64,000 nucleotides of DNA from assembly GCA_012932865.1 (NCBI GenBank), contig SAXG01000079.1, forward strand, positions 123,255 to 187,254, written 5' to 3'. The position numbers and the translations under genes were made by a program. Positions 33,529 to 46,729 of the stretch are shown one piece after another. This DNA comes from Amylostereum areolatum. Lineage: Eukaryota > Basidiomycota > Agaricomycetes > Russulales > Stereaceae. How positions within the stretch are numbered: position 1 is the first letter of the stretch; every line of letters begins with the position of its first letter. The notes under the pieces were generated by a model. The model was not told the DNA's origin and did no database searches. It was given only the letters and a program-made list of their open reading frames with translations.

Positions 33529-35674
33529 TTAAGTTAAATTGTTGTACGCATATATTTGGTGACCCACTGCGGACGAGTCGCTGGAAAAGTATCCAGAGCC
33601 TCCTGAGAGGCTTCTACTTTGCGGACTGGAAGTAGGTCGCACACCTGCCCCGTCACTGAATGCGGAGGAGTTGAAACGGCGACAGGAAAAATAGGGCACG
33701 GCCGCCTCGATCCTCTTCCTGAAACCCTTGATCTTCTCGACGGTCGACGTCCAATTGTATGAGAGCGTCAGCGAATGTAGACCTGCTCCCTTTTCCTTCC
33801 TCCTCGACAGCGCAATTGGTAAAGTCTCGTACGGATGCCACCCATGCTCCTCCAGATGATGATCTATCTCGGTCAGATAGAGGTGCCGGAGGTTAGGAAG
33901 GTACACGTCGGCCTTAGCGGCGTCATTTCGTGGCGCGTGTCCGGCGAGAGTCATGCAGAAAATGGCTGCGGACACGCGGGATAAACTGAGGGTCTCGATG
34001 GAGTGCGCAGGGCCAAATATTTCAACAAACTTGGAGACGGACCACCGAAGATCGATGAAAACGAACAAATGTCGGATGTGGTGCGGAATCAGCGCGGAAA
34101 TCACAGTGCGCGCCACCTCTGCGCTTGTCGTGGGCCTTCCCGCCTGTAGATAGAGGTAGAAATGTGAGAACATATATGGTTTTCCCGCCAGATTCCACGG
34201 AAGGGTAAGGGCTGAGATCGGGACCCCGCGTGTGAGAAGAGCCTGGTAGTCAGGCGTGGACCTCGCTGTCGACATATCCTGCGAAGGTGCTACGACGCTA
34301 CCGTCCGGCTGTGATTCCAATGATAGGCAATCAAAAGGAGCACCTTCTGCTGCTGCCTTGTCCGCGTGTGCGAGCATCTGATCCAACAGATTCGGAAACC
34401 CAACTCCATGGACGGCATATTCCGTAGACGAGGCGTCTAGGGTGATTTGTGTCGTGGGCGGCATGTCGATTAGTTGGGCGACACCTGCGCAACCAAATAA
34501 GCACCCTCGCAAGAAGAGAAGATTCAATCTCAGGAGTTTGCTTTTGTGGCTGAAGGCCGGCGGGGGTGAAATGGGCAGGCAATGCTCGAGAATGAGCGTC
34601 TCCAGCCCGGGGGACGCATCACAGATGCTCTGAAGCTCTTCGTATGTGGCCAGTCGTGTATCCGTGCTATCTCCTGGCGAAACATGCAATTGCATAATGG
34701 GAATGTTGTACTTGATATCCAAATAAGACAGGTTGAACAATCGGATGAGTCGATGCCAGGGTACGAAGCAGTTCTCCAGGGACAAAGTGCGTATGGTCAA
34801 CGGCGCCTGTTCCAGAGGAAACTCGGATGGAATTTCGACGAAGAAATCATTCCAGAGACGCAGTGACCGGAGCGATGGTGGAAGAGATGCTTGAGGAGAT
34901 ACCTCGAGCGCCACGCGCTCGAGATCCCACGCAGATCCTCGCAGGCTCAGTTCCCGAATGTCGTTGAATCGCAGCCAGATGAAGCTGTCGAACGTTGTGG
35001 GCTCTGTGTCATCGATGTACCAGGGCTCCGGTGGGATGTGTTGAATGACGGAGAGGGGCACATTCTTCGCGCGGACGAGCATCTCCTGCGCCCACGGTGT
35101 GCTCAACGGGAACACCACCTTCGCCCACAACGTCGCATGATCCACCGCCAGCCGTCTCCATGTCGCACACACATGCGTGATCGTGATCCACCCCAGCTTT
35201 GCCTCCACAAAAGACAACGTCGGCCTCGGCGTCCTGGGGTCCGCGTTGAAAATGGGACGTGCTAGTAAGGGTCGGATCGGTTGGTTGACCGCGTGCAACT
35301 CAAAGATGTAGAGGAGGACCTCGGGCAGGATTACGGAGGTGGCGGCGCGCAGCGCATTGCGCCTTGTCTTTAGCGACGCGAGGACGACCTCCACCGCGTG
35401 TATGTCCTCCTTGAGCGTACGTTCCGCTCGCGCGATCTCGGATGCCGTGCTCCGCGCCGATATCGAAGCGATAGGTTCCAGGCAGTGCGTCTCAGCAACG
35501 GAGTACCAGTAGTTGATCGTGTTGGTGCTGGAAGGACGTCCGAGTCAGATACCAAGAAACTCGGAGGTGGCGATAAATAACGAACCTGGGCTTAGCTGGT
35601 TCATCTTCGGCTGCCCTTACAGGCATCGGGCTGAACGAAAATTCACTTGAAGTTGTATTTGGCTCGCTGCCCAT
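33529..35674 (-). CDS. F-box/LRR-type protein
   Basis: Exons 35674-35586 and 35527-33529 splice (58-nt intron) to an exact 695-residue frame beginning MGSEPNTTSSEFSFSPMP. A helical lead-in (ARAERTLKEDIHAVEVVLASLKTRRNALRAATS) precedes the F-box core VILPEVLLYIFELHAVNQ...LGWITITHVCATWRRLAVDHATLWAKV (about residues 85-160), followed by LRR-like lines (LRSLRLWNDFFVEIP, IRTLSLENCFVPW, LETLILEHCLPISPP, LNLLFLRGCLFGC) and a C-terminal repeat block (LPNLRHLYLTEIDHH, LHSLTLSYNW). Likely an SCF adaptor with unknown target. It is more similar in layout to the gene at 48.8 kb (both have the KTRRNAL-x-P-EVL-x-IF-x-H-A-x-NQP signature) than to the A-E group. Confidence 0.85.
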
Positions 35675-36072
35675 AAGAAGACCGAATTCCTGTAACAATA
35701 GATGGTTAGGATTGAAAGTCGAGGACTGCTCGGACAGTACGAACCTGGCTGCTGGCCTCCAGGGAGATGTTCAGTGTGGCGTAAGGTAAGCCGAGGAACC
35801 TCAAGCGCCCGCTGACGCGAGGCAGTGCCGTCAGTCACTATACAGTACCCGCACACGCAACGCCCAACCGCCGTGCCCGAAGTCACACCCACAATGGGGA
35901 GGGTAGAAGAGTAGAAAAAAGGTATTACAAGATGAAAATGACCTGAAAAATCGTGAATACATGTACGCGTACCAAACAAAGACAATGAATCGACATCAAC
36001 ATTGAAAGAAGACGAGGAAATGAGTCCAAATGTCTTCCAACCCGCCTATCCCATCTAATCTCCCGACCGTGC
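35675..36072. other. Intergenic stretch
   Basis: About 400 bp between the F-box gene start and the 3' end of the acyl-CoA synthetase gene, same strand. No gene seen. Confidence 0.45.
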
Positions 36073-38539
36073 TCATCCCTGGTTCTTGTATATCTCCTGC
36101 AATGACCATGAGCCTCCAGCTCCAGGTACAAAAGCGGGACAAAAAATGCACGTACCTTGATCTCCGCATCGAACTTCGCCGCGATCTTCTTCCTCTGGAT
36201 CTTCTGCGCCGCGGTGACGAGCCCGCTCTCCGGAGTCCACTCCTCGGGCGAGAGCACGACCGCCTGCAGCATCTCCATCGGCTTGAACCCGGACTTCTTC
36301 CCGCCCGCGTTGCAGTCCTTGAGCACCATGCTCTTCACCCGCGGATCGTGGCACAGCGCGTCCAGGCTCGCGCTCGCGTCGACGTCCGGGACGTTCTTCA
36401 GGCCCGCGCGCAGGTGATGCTCGTTCGGGACGATGATCGCCATCGGCTGCTTCGCGTCGGGCGTCGCGTACACGCAGATGTTCGACACGAAGTTGCACGC
36501 CTTGTACGTCGACTCGAGCCGCTCGAGCGCGATGTACTCGCCGCCTTGCAGCTTGATGAGGTTCTTGATCCTGCGGCGGGCAAGGTCAGGAACAACGAGA
36601 AACGCAGGCGGAGGTTAAACGTACCGGTCGATCAGAGAAAGCGTGCCGTCCTTGTTCCACTGGCCCACGTCACCGGTGCGCAACCATCCGTCCTCGGTGA
36701 AGATCGTCGGGTCGTTGTTCAGGTCGTCGCGCTTGTAGTATCCTTTGATAACCGCCGGGCCGCGAATGAGCACCTCGCCTTGCGGTGGGTCGCCCTGCGC
36801 GCGGTAGCCTGCCTCGGCCACGTCCAGCAGCTTGATCTCCACGGCGGGCGAGGGCAGACCGACCGAATTGTACTGCATGCATTCCGGGGGCAGGATGGCG
36901 CACATCCCGCATGACTCGGTCATGCCGTAACCTAAACGTGCGTCAGCACACTGGTGAGCCACACAAAGGGAGGGAACACCCACCCTGGAGGAGCATGACC
37001 AACGCAACGGAGAGGAACTCTTGGGTCTCCTTGCTCAGCGCGGCACCTCCGCACAGCGCGAGACGGAGCCTGCCGCCGGTCGCCGCCCTGATCTTGGAGA
37101 AAACGGCGCTGTCGGCAAGGCCCTTGAGGACGGGCACCTGGTTCTTCTTCACGCTCATCGCGCCGTGGAAGACCGACTTGGTGATGGCGCTCCCGCCGTT
37201 GACCTGCGCGAGGATACCCTTGCGGATGAGCTCCCACACCGCGGGCACGGCGACCATGATGGTGGGGCGGAACGCCTTGATGTCGCCCACGCAGTTGCGG
37301 ACAGACTGGTCCGTGAGCGTCTTGACCCGGCCGAAGCCGGAGGTCATGCCGATGAACAAGAAGCAGAGCTCGACAATGTATTCGAGGATGTGCGCGAGGG
37401 GGAGAAAGGCGAGGAAGGTGTCTTCTGCCTTGACGTTGTGGCCGAAGAGGGTGTACACCGCGCCGACGGCGGCGATGAGGTTGGAGTGTTTGATGACGAC
37501 GCCCTTGGGGGGACCGGTGGTCCCCGAAGTGTACATGATGCACGCCACACCATCACTGGTCGGGAGCCGGCTGTCGACGAGCTCTACGGGCTTGTCACGT
37601 CCGAGATTCCTGAGTTCGTCGAGGGAGAAAACCCGCATGCCTTCTCGGGAGGACTTGAGGGAGGAGATGACGTCGGGTGAGGGCTTGCCGTCGTAGATGA
37701 TGAGGGTGAGTGACGGAACGTTCGCCGCCACCTTGGCGACGGTGGGAAGGAGGTCGGCGTTGGTGAACATGCCGACGCACTCGGGCTCGTTGAGGGAGTG
37801 CTCGAGGCCGGACTCGCCGAGGGTGTCGTATGCGGTGGCAATCGTCGTCGAGATGAACGCGCATCCGTAGGCCATAAACTGCCAATTTGGACTGTACAAA
37901 CAATGAGCACGGCGCTCGAAGACATCAAGAACAGCGAGAACAGCGGGAAGCGGATCTCGGCCAAAGGCTGTAAGCCCGCGGCGATGGTTGCCAACCCCAA
38001 CAACTCCAGCACATCGCCCCGAGGACCTCCGGCTCCCCTTCGACGCCTTCAGGCCCTTCGACGCCTTCAGGCGGACGCGTGGCCCATGGTTCTCAGCGAA
38101 CAAGCGCTCACCTCGTCTGTGCGTAGATGTTGAACACGTCCGACTTCTGGATCCCGAGCTCGAGTAGACCCCTCGATACCTCCGACGAAATGCGCTTGAC
38201 GTCGAGGAAGGAGTAGTACTTGTAGTCGCTCAAGTGGAAGTACTTCCACTTCTTCGTCTCCTTCACCTGCTTGCCGTCCACCATCTTCGTCACCTCCTTC
38301 TCCTCCTCGACCATTTGCACGATGTCGCGGTATCCGAACGCGTTGCGTGACCCATGAGTGCGCTCTGCGTACTTGAGCACGTCGGCGACGGTGGCGATGC
38401 CGTCGAGTGGGCAGGTGACGAGGCGGTCGGCTGTCTTCGCGAGGCGGCGGACGCCGCTCTCGCCCTCCTTCGTTGACGGCGATACCTCGACGGAGCCCTC
38501 TCCCCAAGAATCTCCAGGTTTGAATCGGAAAGCAGACAT
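36073..38539 (-). CDS. Long-chain fatty-acid--CoA ligase
   Basis: Five exons (38539-38112, 37891-36984, 36931-36625, 36570-36156, 36096-36073) splice to an exact 693-residue frame, the normal size for eukaryotic long-chain acyl-CoA synthetases. Features: N-terminal MSAFRFKPGDSWGEGSVEV; SPNWQFMAYGCAFISTTIATAYDTLGESGLEHSLNEPE; AMP-binding motif IMYTSGTTGPPKGVVIKHSN; FLPLAHILEYIVE; LALCGGAALSKETQEFL; YGMTESCGM; the adenylation motif DGWLRTGDVGQWNKDGTLSLIDRIKNLIKLQGGEYIALERLES (with the fatty-acyl-CoA-synthetase signature), and C-terminal AKFDAEIKEIYKNQG. It activates fatty acids with ATP and CoA for lipid synthesis or beta-oxidation. The first intron is long (220 nt) and contains an 18-bp tandem duplication. 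Faa1/Faa4 or peroxisomal assignment cannot be made; no C-terminal peroxisome signal is seen. Confidence 0.93.
38037..38072. repeat. 18-bp tandem duplication inside an intron
   Basis: CCTTCGACGCCTTCAGGC occurs twice head to tail within the first intron of the acyl-CoA synthetase gene, helping to explain why this intron is about four times longer than its neighbours. Confidence 0.85.
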
Positions 38540-39180
38540 GGCAGGCGATGTGAATGAGTGGACAGAAATATGGCGGGGGTCGTGGTGGTTCAAGGGCAAC
38601 TTGAAAACGGGACAACTTTGCAGATATTCGGTGCGTCATCCACGGCGCGAGGTCGTTACATAATACCCCACGGCACCGCCCGTTGATCGAGCAACTGTCT
38701 GGGGTAACGGATATGCCCCTGTTGGTTATTCCGGAGTTGCTCGGGGTTCGGGATAAGGAGGCAGATAGAGTTCGTGAATAGGACAAAATCGTAGCGTGGG
38801 GGTATTACAGGGTAGGTTACTGTACAAGTGCCATACAGAAAGAATAACGTAGTTGAGGAGCAGAGCAAAGTAAACGGAGTGACAGTAGAAGCCTGGCAAA
38901 GGCCGTGTAAGGGGGAGGCAGGTAAGGTGCCGGATGACGCAAATGTGACTGGACGGAAAGAGAGGGAGTTGGGAAATGAATGGTACAAGGGCACCACAGC
39001 CGCCAGGACAAACAGGCGAGGCTGAGTTCGCCAAAGATAGCAATGAGGCATGTTGGGGCGGCGTTTGTCGTCCTCATGATCCGAACATGCCTTGGCTGAG
39101 CATATACGTGCGTAGTCCGAAGGAGCAGAAGGAGGGAGCATGACGAATAAAAATGAAACAACGGACTGAGACAGCGGGGT
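38540..39180. other. Intergenic stretch
   Basis: Contains the acyl-CoA synthetase promoter and the 3' flank of the ubinuclein-like gene. No supported coding frame. Confidence 0.45.
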
Positions 39181-41278
39181 CAGCTGTCGTTCTCCATCGC
39201 CTCCTTCTCGAATTTCTTCTTCATGACGCTCACTGGGTCCGATGTCAGTAAAAGAGTAAGAACACAGGACGTCGGGGAAGAGGAACATACCGTCTCGCGA
39301 GATTTGGCCCGAGGACATCCAGCCCTCGGGGAAGGCCGCGACGATCTTCTGGTAGAGCACCTTGCGCAGGCCCTGCTCGCTAACCTGCGTGGTCGAACCC
39401 TCCAACGTGCTAACCAACAATGGTCAGCGGCGACGACAGGCGTAGAGGGGCACCCGACCCACTTCTTCTCGTTCTCGATCCGACAGCACTCGTTGCTGAG
39501 GCAGACCAGGTTCCAGATGAGGCCCTTCATGCGCTCCGTCAGCCGGTACCGCTTGCCCGGCGGATGGCCCGCCTTGTCCTCCTTCCCGTCCTTGCCCTCG
39601 CCGTCGTCCGCCTTGTCGACGTCCATCGGGACCGACACCGCGTCCGGCGGCGTCGACGGCACCTCTTCGGGAAGCGTGCCGTCCGCCTTGGCCTTCTCCT
39701 GGCGTTTTTCTGCGGGGACGGTGAGCGTGAGCGGAGGGGGGGGCGGTGGACGCGGACGTACGCCAGGCCGCGACGCTCCGTTCCCACTCCTCCTCGGCCT
39801 TGGGGAAGCCCTCGTCCGCGAGGCCCTTGAGCTCGAGGAGGATCTCGTCCTGCCGGGTGACGAGGAGCGCCATGTGTTCGGGGAAGATGAGGCGTTTGAT
39901 GAGTTTCTGCGCGGGCGCGTCGGACGTGAGCGCGAGACGAAACAGGGGGGGACGGGGGACGCACGCTCATGGTGAAGCGGTTGTAGGGGAAGAGCCGGGG
40001 CATGATGTTGAAAAAGTTGTCGTCGTACTCGTTGAGCCGGATCGCCTTGAGCGCGACCTGGCAGAGCCGCGGCTTGAGCTGCTGGGGGAACTTGCCCTTG
40101 GTTTCCCAGCTCTCTGCGGAAGGAGGCGTGAGCGCGGGAGATGCGGCGGACGCGAGGACGCTCACCCTTGGCGATGGCGGACTTGAGGTCGTCGAAGGCC
40201 TCTTCGAGCTCGGGGTGGAAGGGCTGCTGTGCGCACGGCGTGAGACGCGCGCGGGGGCGGACGGAGGCGCACTCACGATCTCGGCCACCTTGCGTTTCTT
40301 CCTGCCGCCGTCGGACGGTCCGAGGCTCTTGCGCTTCCCGTTCGCGCTGCTGACGTCCTCCGCGTCGGAGATGAGCGCGATGGGGGCCTCGCGCGTGCCG
40401 TTCTCCTTTTCCTTCTCCTTCTCCTTGTCCTTGTCCTTGCGGCCGAGGAGGGTGTGTTGGGGATGGGCGTGGGGAAAGTTGCTCGGGCCGGCGATGGGCT
40501 CGGGTGGGGGCAGCGCGGGGCGTTTCGACTTTGGCTTCTTGGGGGTCTTGTCCTTGAGGAGGGCGACCTCGCCGGAGGAGACGTAGAAGCCCTGCTGCTT
40601 GGTCTGGGCAAAGTAGGTGCGCTCGTCGACGGCGAGCTCCGAGTCGTCGATGAAGGGGTCGTTGAGGTCGTAGTACTCGGCCCCGAGGTTTTTCTTCTGC
40701 GGTGGGTGGGAGATGGGTGAGGACGGGGAGAGGCGAGGCAGGCACGTGCTACGCACCTTCTTCTTCTTGCCTTTGCCGCCGTCGTCGGGGGCGTCTTTGT
40801 CCTTGGCGTCCTCGCCCTCGGACTCGGACTCGTACTGCTTCACGGCGGGCGGGGGCGTCGGCGGGCGTTGGCCGGTCTCCTTGGCCATGAGCGCGATGTC
40901 GACTTCGTAGTTATCGGGGCCGCCGAGCGAGATCTCGAGCCGGATGGTTTGGAGCGGCGGCGGCGGGGCGGGCGGGGGCGAGGGTGACGGCGAGCGCTGC
41001 CGATGCTTGGTGGACTTGGGTTTGGTGGTCGGGGCGGGGGTGGGGGCGGGAGACGGGGCGGAGCTCGCGGGGGGGTCGGGTTTGATGGCATTGATGTGGC
41101 TAGAGGCGGAGCGGGGGGCGGAGGCGGGCTCGGGCTTGTCGCTGTCGACGACGGTGACGGGGGAGTCGGCGCCGTCGACGACGATGGGGGAAGGAAGGCG
41201 GGAGGCGTCGGCGCGTGGCGAAGATGATGCCACGACGACACGAGGCTTCCCCTCGAGCATCTCTACGTCGGAATCCAT
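39181..41278 (-). CDS. Hpc2/ubinuclein-family histone chaperone subunit (HIR complex)
   Basis: A multi-exon gene starting MDSDVEMLEGKPRVVVASSSPR. The N-terminal ~110 residues are Pro/Ser-rich and disordered, followed by IRLEISLGGPDNYEVDIALMAKETGQRPPTPPP and an acidic stretch. The next exon (about 40699-40276) carries the HUN domain: GAEYYDLNDPFIDDSELAVDERTYFAQTKQQGFYVSSGEVALL. Then a Lys/Glu repeat (KDKDKEKEKEKEN) and a basic run. Further exons form the ubinuclein middle domain: ELEEAFDDLKSAIAK, KFPQQLKPRLCQVALKAIRLNEYDDNFFNIMPRLFPYNRFTM, KLIKRLIFPEHMALL. The tail has RMKGLIWNLVCLSNECCRIENEKK and VLYQKIVAAFPEGWMSSGQISRD, ending MENDS. Ubinuclein/Hpc2 binds H3.3-H4 within the HIRA/HIR chaperone. 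HUN plus middle domain makes the assignment strong; exon borders are approximate. Confidence 0.87.
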
Positions 41279-43403
41279 GGTTGTTGTGCACAAACAACGG
41301 TCGAGAACGCTGAGAGCTGGCTGTGAGGGTCGTCGTCGGGCGGTGTTGTGTGGCACAGCGAGCGACGGGCCACTGAATTAGGAAAGTTCGGGGGGTGGGG
41401 GAGGAGGTTGGAAGATTGGGAGACGCATGGTCCGTGCGCAGGGATCCGTTCGGAAAATCACACAACGAATCAGGAGAAATCTGCAAGATTCGGAAGCGAT
41501 GAAGGCCAGAGAAAATTCCCCGCGCCAACGCGCTCGCATTCACCCTCCACCGTGAAACCGGCCCCATTCTCCACGGACGCGCACCTGCACGACCCGGTCA
41601 AAACGATGGGGTACATGTGGGCGTTCGTACGATTTTTTCTCGACGAAGGAACCGGTTCGCAGACGCGAAGATCGCGACCCGGAGAGTCGGAAGTTGACTT
41701 GCAGTTGCCCATCGTGGGAATGTGGCCACCGCCACCCGCGCTTTTCTGAATCTCCCGCCGCCACTCCAGTGAAGTCCTTTCAAATTGTCCCATCGAATTC
41801 GAAGCAGGGCAAAGTCTGCTTGTACTAGCAGGTGTGTGCTCTCGAATCACATCTAAGCGGATGCGCGAAGAGGTGGTCTTTGTCCACGTTCATCGTTTGG
41901 GACCTTCGTGTTACATAATCAAGTTCAACTGCCATTGCCCTTCCGGTCCCCCCCAAGTGCGATGGCCGCTGGGGATCCCATCGAATAAACTGAAGCTGCG
42001 CACGAGCGACTTCAAGCATAATCCAATCCGTGGAATCAGACCAAGGTCGCACCAACACTGGCGTCACAGAGTAAGGTATACATACGTAGCCGCGTCACGG
42101 TCTCCGAGTCTAACTTACTCGCTTGAGGTTGGTGGCGCTTACAACTGCCCATTCATATCACCCAATATGATCAAGGTAGCCTTGCTCACAGGAAAACGCG
42201 TGCCATGCACACGGTAAATCCTAGAGGAGGTTCGGGACAAAAAATCAACCGCGACGGTTCACTGCGTCAGAAACGCACGGTATGTGTCAGTGGCCTCGAA
42301 GCTCTTGAAAGATGAAACCACGCATTTTTTCTGGAAGCCGACTGGCAGCATGCCTTACTTCTCGCCCATGAATCAAGTCCTCCCACGACCACTGACAACC
42401 TAACCTCCCAACGAAAGAAACATCACGCACCAGCAGCGAAAGCCAAGGCCCTGCGGACGGCTACGCTCAGCATGGTATACACATGGCTCATCTTCGGTGC
42501 GTGTTCCACCTACTATCACACACTGATCCTCGGGACAAAAAACACGCCCCCCTTGAAGCTTGGCCCCTTCAACGCATTCAGAACCGCTAACTTCTGTAGG
42601 AAACTCAGCCAGTCGGCTGCCGTCTTTCCCAAACTCTCCTGGCTGAGCCACGCGGTGTCGGGCGGCGGCAGCGTGATTAATCTTCCACTGATCCAGCGGA
42701 ACGTCGTTTCCGAACCGGGGGCATCCGACTCATATGCGCCGTCCTGGACGCCACCTTGAACTCTGTACTTGCCCCATGCCCCCCCAAACACCCTTTTCTT
42801 CGAAATCGGCGTTGTCCCGGGCCAGTGCGAGGTATACGATACGCCTGCCGAATTTTATGACTGGCGTACCCGCGCAGGGTCCGGCGTTGGAACGACCTCT
42901 TTCGAGGAAGGTCAGCCACCACCGACGGAGGCTAGTCGGGCGTTGCAGCTGCGACGTGATGTGCACCAGCTCGCCGAATGCCCATCTTCGTCGGGACACT
43001 TGTCCGATACGAGGTTCCCCCCCTCTCCGCCGGCGAGTCCGAACCTTGCAGGCCATATTAAACACATGTCTCTGTTCGATATGTATACCATCAATCATAC
43101 ACGGTACGAGACTTCGACGGGGGGAGTGGGCGATGCTAAGCTACATATGGTGGTACAAGTAAGCGCAAGAGTACGCAGGGGTAGCGTAAGTAATCGGCGG
43201 TCTATAAACATACTACCATAGCACACAACACCAAGAAAACGGCGATACTGCTTACCGAGGACGCGCATCGCACGGTCCTCCTTCGAGCCCTATTTTTGCT
43301 ACGACGGTAGCTGTCCACGGATTCAAGATGAGAGGTGAAAGATGTTAAGGGAAGGCGAAGGAAGCCGGCATGCGGCACGAAGGGAGGGAAGAGGCGAATC
43401 GGA
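41279..43403. other. Intergenic region, about 2.1 kb
   Basis: Contains the ubinuclein-like gene promoter at its left end. The interior has short frames (for example 42472-42759 plus, 42769-43221 plus) with no recognisable domain or splice-supported extension. No RNA gene or repeat seen. Confidence 0.35.
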
Positions 43404-46400
43404 TCACTGCTCGATGTATGCCTCGGACGATTGCTCCCACAGCCCCAAAGTTCCCTGCAGCAAGTTGTCGAGGAAGACCGAGAACTGATGTGGCGCATGC
43501 TGTTCGTCCGCCGCGATCTCGTCCGATCCGAGCGTGCGGATCGTGTTCTGGACCATGTCGACCATGTCCTTCCGCTGCTCGTCCGTGGTGAGCGCCTTGA
43601 AATTGGGGTGCAGGAGCTGTGCGAAAAAAAGGCAACGGAACGAACGCAAGAAGCAGCGATAAGCATCACGAGGCGCGATCGTCATATTCCGAGCATGACT
43701 CGGGAGGAGGGACGCACGCACCTTCAGGAGGAACGTCCCCGCGAATCCCGCGCCGGCGTAGAGGAAATCGGGCGCGTATCCCATGTGGCCGGTCCCGGAG
43801 AGCTCGCGCGTCCACGTATTGAGAAGGTCGAACGCAGCGTCCATGCCCTGGTTAATTGTGCCCATTGAAAGGTTAGCGTATATCGAGTTAGAAAGAAGAC
43901 GAAGACGAAGAGGGAAGTGAAGAAGGCCGACGCACCCGCAGGAGGTACCGCGCCGATGAGGACCGAGACTTCTGCTCCACCTGGAAGCCGAACCAAAACA
44001 CGACGAGACGGCAATACTGACGTAGGCTGTATGGGTGGGTAAGGTGCGGGCGTCGGTAATGAGAGGGGAGTATGCGTACTAGGACGCCATGTGTATGAGC
44101 AGCACCGGCGTGTTCACGTCCTGAATTGCGGATGCCGATCCCAGCAGCTTGGCGTCGAACGAATCAATAAGACGCCCAACGTTGTTTTTCTGCGAAGTGA
44201 AATGAGGACGCCCCTTCGTGTGCAAGTGAGCAAAAAAAACCAACCTGCATCGGGTTCGAGACAGCCGCCGCCGAGGACTGCACGGTGGAAGAGAACGACC
44301 TCACGATGCGTAGCAGGCCGATGATCCCCGGCAGTCCCAAGTCTGACTCGGTCTGGAACCGGGACGACGAAGCCCACTCGGCGAGGTTGACGATGATCTA
44401 CACCTTTGGTGAGCATCATATTCGTGGAGTCGTCGGACGGAGGAAAGGAAAGGACGAACCGCGTCTTCCGGCGCACTGGGGACAACGCCCATCTCGAGGG
44501 ACGTTGAGCTGTCCAGCGCCCAGCACACCACCCAGGTACGCTGATTATTGAACGCCTCGCGCTCCACCCTCTCGTCCGATGACTGTGTTGTCGGCAGTTT
44601 ATTGAAGTTGAGCTCCATCGCAATCCTACCCCAAGACATCGCGCTTAGCGATGGGCGGAGAAAACAGACGAGGAATTCGAACATACCGCATAGCGATCCC
44701 GGTGTATATCCAGCTGCGATCATCCTCCTTCCTCTTTGTCGGCGGAGGGTACGAGGCGAGGACGAGGTACGCTTGAACCGTCTCGACGCATTTCCAGCCG
44801 TCGATGACGGCGGACGCCGCTGCAACCTTGGCGAAATGCATGGCCATTTTATACAGGTCCTTCCTTGGCCTGTAAAATCGAGAAGAGACGGCACAAACTA
44901 CGAGACATAGAGTAAGCCATGCGCAGACGACATGAACTGCGGATATTGACTCACTGACGGTGAAGAGGAAAGGACTCCTTCGCAAGACCGAGGCAGCATT
45001 GTGGATGTTCTCGTCGAGGAGGGTGATGAAAGGCTAAACATAAGCGAAGGTCAATGCCACCGCTAGCCCCCCTGAACCGTGCGGCTCACGTTGATATGTT
45101 CAAAGAAACTGGAAGGTACAAGGTCAACGACTGTGCCGACCATGGAACAAGTTGCAGCTTACATCTCAAACAATATTTTCGCTTCTTGAGTGGACACCAG
45201 GCCTGATAGCAAGATCTCGGGAACGAGTTCACGTTCCACGATGATCCTTCGCAGATTCAAATCCGAATACGGGCCTTCTGGAAGACAGTCAGCCCATAGA
45301 ACGTGATCGATGAAAAGAGCAAAACATACTGCTTTTGAACAAGAGCGGGTTCGCGATCCCCAGCCCGGACGCAGACATCGTCGACGATAAAGGCGCCGCC
45401 CGCCCGAACTTATTCGACGCTTTCGAGAACAAACCCAGCGGCGCAGCCTCATCGAACTGCGATCGGCGCGACGAAGATCGCACACTCACGGCCGAAGAAG
45501 GCGGGGAAGGATCGTCCATCAGAACGTCCTCGTCGTCCTCATCTGACGGGTAGTCTTCGAGCTCGGAGGTGTCAATGAGCGCGTACGAGCGCTCGACGGT
45601 GCGCTGGGGGGCGGGGCGCTTCTCGAGCCAGGTGAGAACCTCGCGGTAGATCTCGCGCTCCCTAGCGCTGAGCGGGAGGAGAGACGGCACGAGGGAGAGC
45701 GGGGTGGTGAGCGCCGAGTGCTCCAGGGACTCGAGGTGCTCATTGATCGCTTCATTCTTCGCGCGGATCTGTCGGAGGAGCTGCTCTCGCTGTCTGCATC
45801 ATACATCACGTCGTCAGCGTGACCCGTTGGTTGCACCCAAAGTGGAAGTCGACCTACCCAGGCGTTCGTGGCTTACGCCCCTCGACAACACATTCATGCC
45901 GCCCGGTGGCACATCGCGCGCAATCCATCGCGCCCTCTGGGAATATACATTTCATCTGGTGGGGTTGATCAGCGCTTGCGAGATAGAGCAGGCGCCGCGA
46001 ACGTTGCTCACCTTGAGTCTTTTGCATCGCGCGCAAGCCCCTGGAGGCCTTGGCCGGACGTTGGCGCCAGTCGATGCCTTGTGCAGAGAGTTTGGGCTGG
46101 CGGGATCCGGGCCACCGTGGCCAAGTTGAGCTTGGATGGGAAAGAACCCAGGAACGTCATCGAACGGCGGAGATTGTGGGGCTATTGTCGGAGCGAGCCC
46201 CGGATGCATTGGGGGATCGGGGGTAGGGCAGGACATCGAAGACGCTGAGGATGTGTCGACGGGGGAGGTTTGGAATGCCGCCGGGTAGGCCTGCGAGGCG
46301 CCATAGAACGGGTCAGACGGGAAGTATCCGTCGTTCGAGGGTAAGCTCGAGGCTATGCGCGCGACACGCGCAAGATCGTCAGACGGGGTAGTCTGTCCGA

Positions 46401-46729
46401 AACACCCCGCATGACGCACCGTAGTTGTTCGCCGAGGCGTACGTGGGCTCGTAAACGCTAACGCTTGAATCGGGATCGGGGGCCATGGGGCCGAAACTCG
46501 AGTTGAGATACATGTTTTGAAGCTCGGCCTCGTACGCCTGCGAACCTGGATCGGAGATCGCATCGTAGGCATACGCAGGTTGCTGTTGCGCAGACCAGTG
46601 GGGGTTCGAGTAGTTGGACGGAGCAGAGGAGGCGAAATTGTGAGAAGGGTAGCCATGCGAGGATCGACGATACGGGTCGTCGTTCCATACGGGGTCTTGA
46701 GGGTCGAAGTATTGCATCGTGGAGGTCAT
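43404..46729 (-). CDS. PriB-like Zn2Cys6 fungal transcription factor
   Basis: A long multi-exon gene starting MTSTMQYFDPQDPVWNDDPYRRSSHGYPSHNF, with a Tyr/Ser/Gln-rich N-terminus. About 46045-45870 encode the zinc cluster, split by an intron: CARCKRLK | MKCIFPEGAMDCARCATGRHEC, i.e. C-x2-C-x6-C ... C-x2-C-x6-C, followed by the basic linker EGRKPRTPG and a coiled-coil dimerisation helix (QREQLLRQIRAKNEAINEHLESLEHS). After an acidic Ser-rich region (DTSELEDYPSDEDDEDVLMDD) comes the fungal transcription-factor middle homology region: DLNLRRIIVERELVPEILLSGLVSTQEAKILFEM, FAKVAAASAVIDGWKCVETVQAYLVLASYPPPTK, SWIYTGIAMR, AFNNQRTWVVCWALDSSTSLEMG. It ends LLQGTLGLWEQSSEAYIEQ. The cluster and linker match the Lentinula PriB type. 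Targets unknown. Exon edges are approximate. Confidence 0.85.

Noticed and set aside
39424..40745. Long alternative frames within the ubinuclein-like gene
   Set aside because: Arg/Pro-rich shadows; the HUN-domain frame is the one with family similarity.
42472..43221. Small plus-strand frames in the 2.1-kb gap
   Set aside because: No domain, no consistent splicing partner and overlapping frames on both strands.
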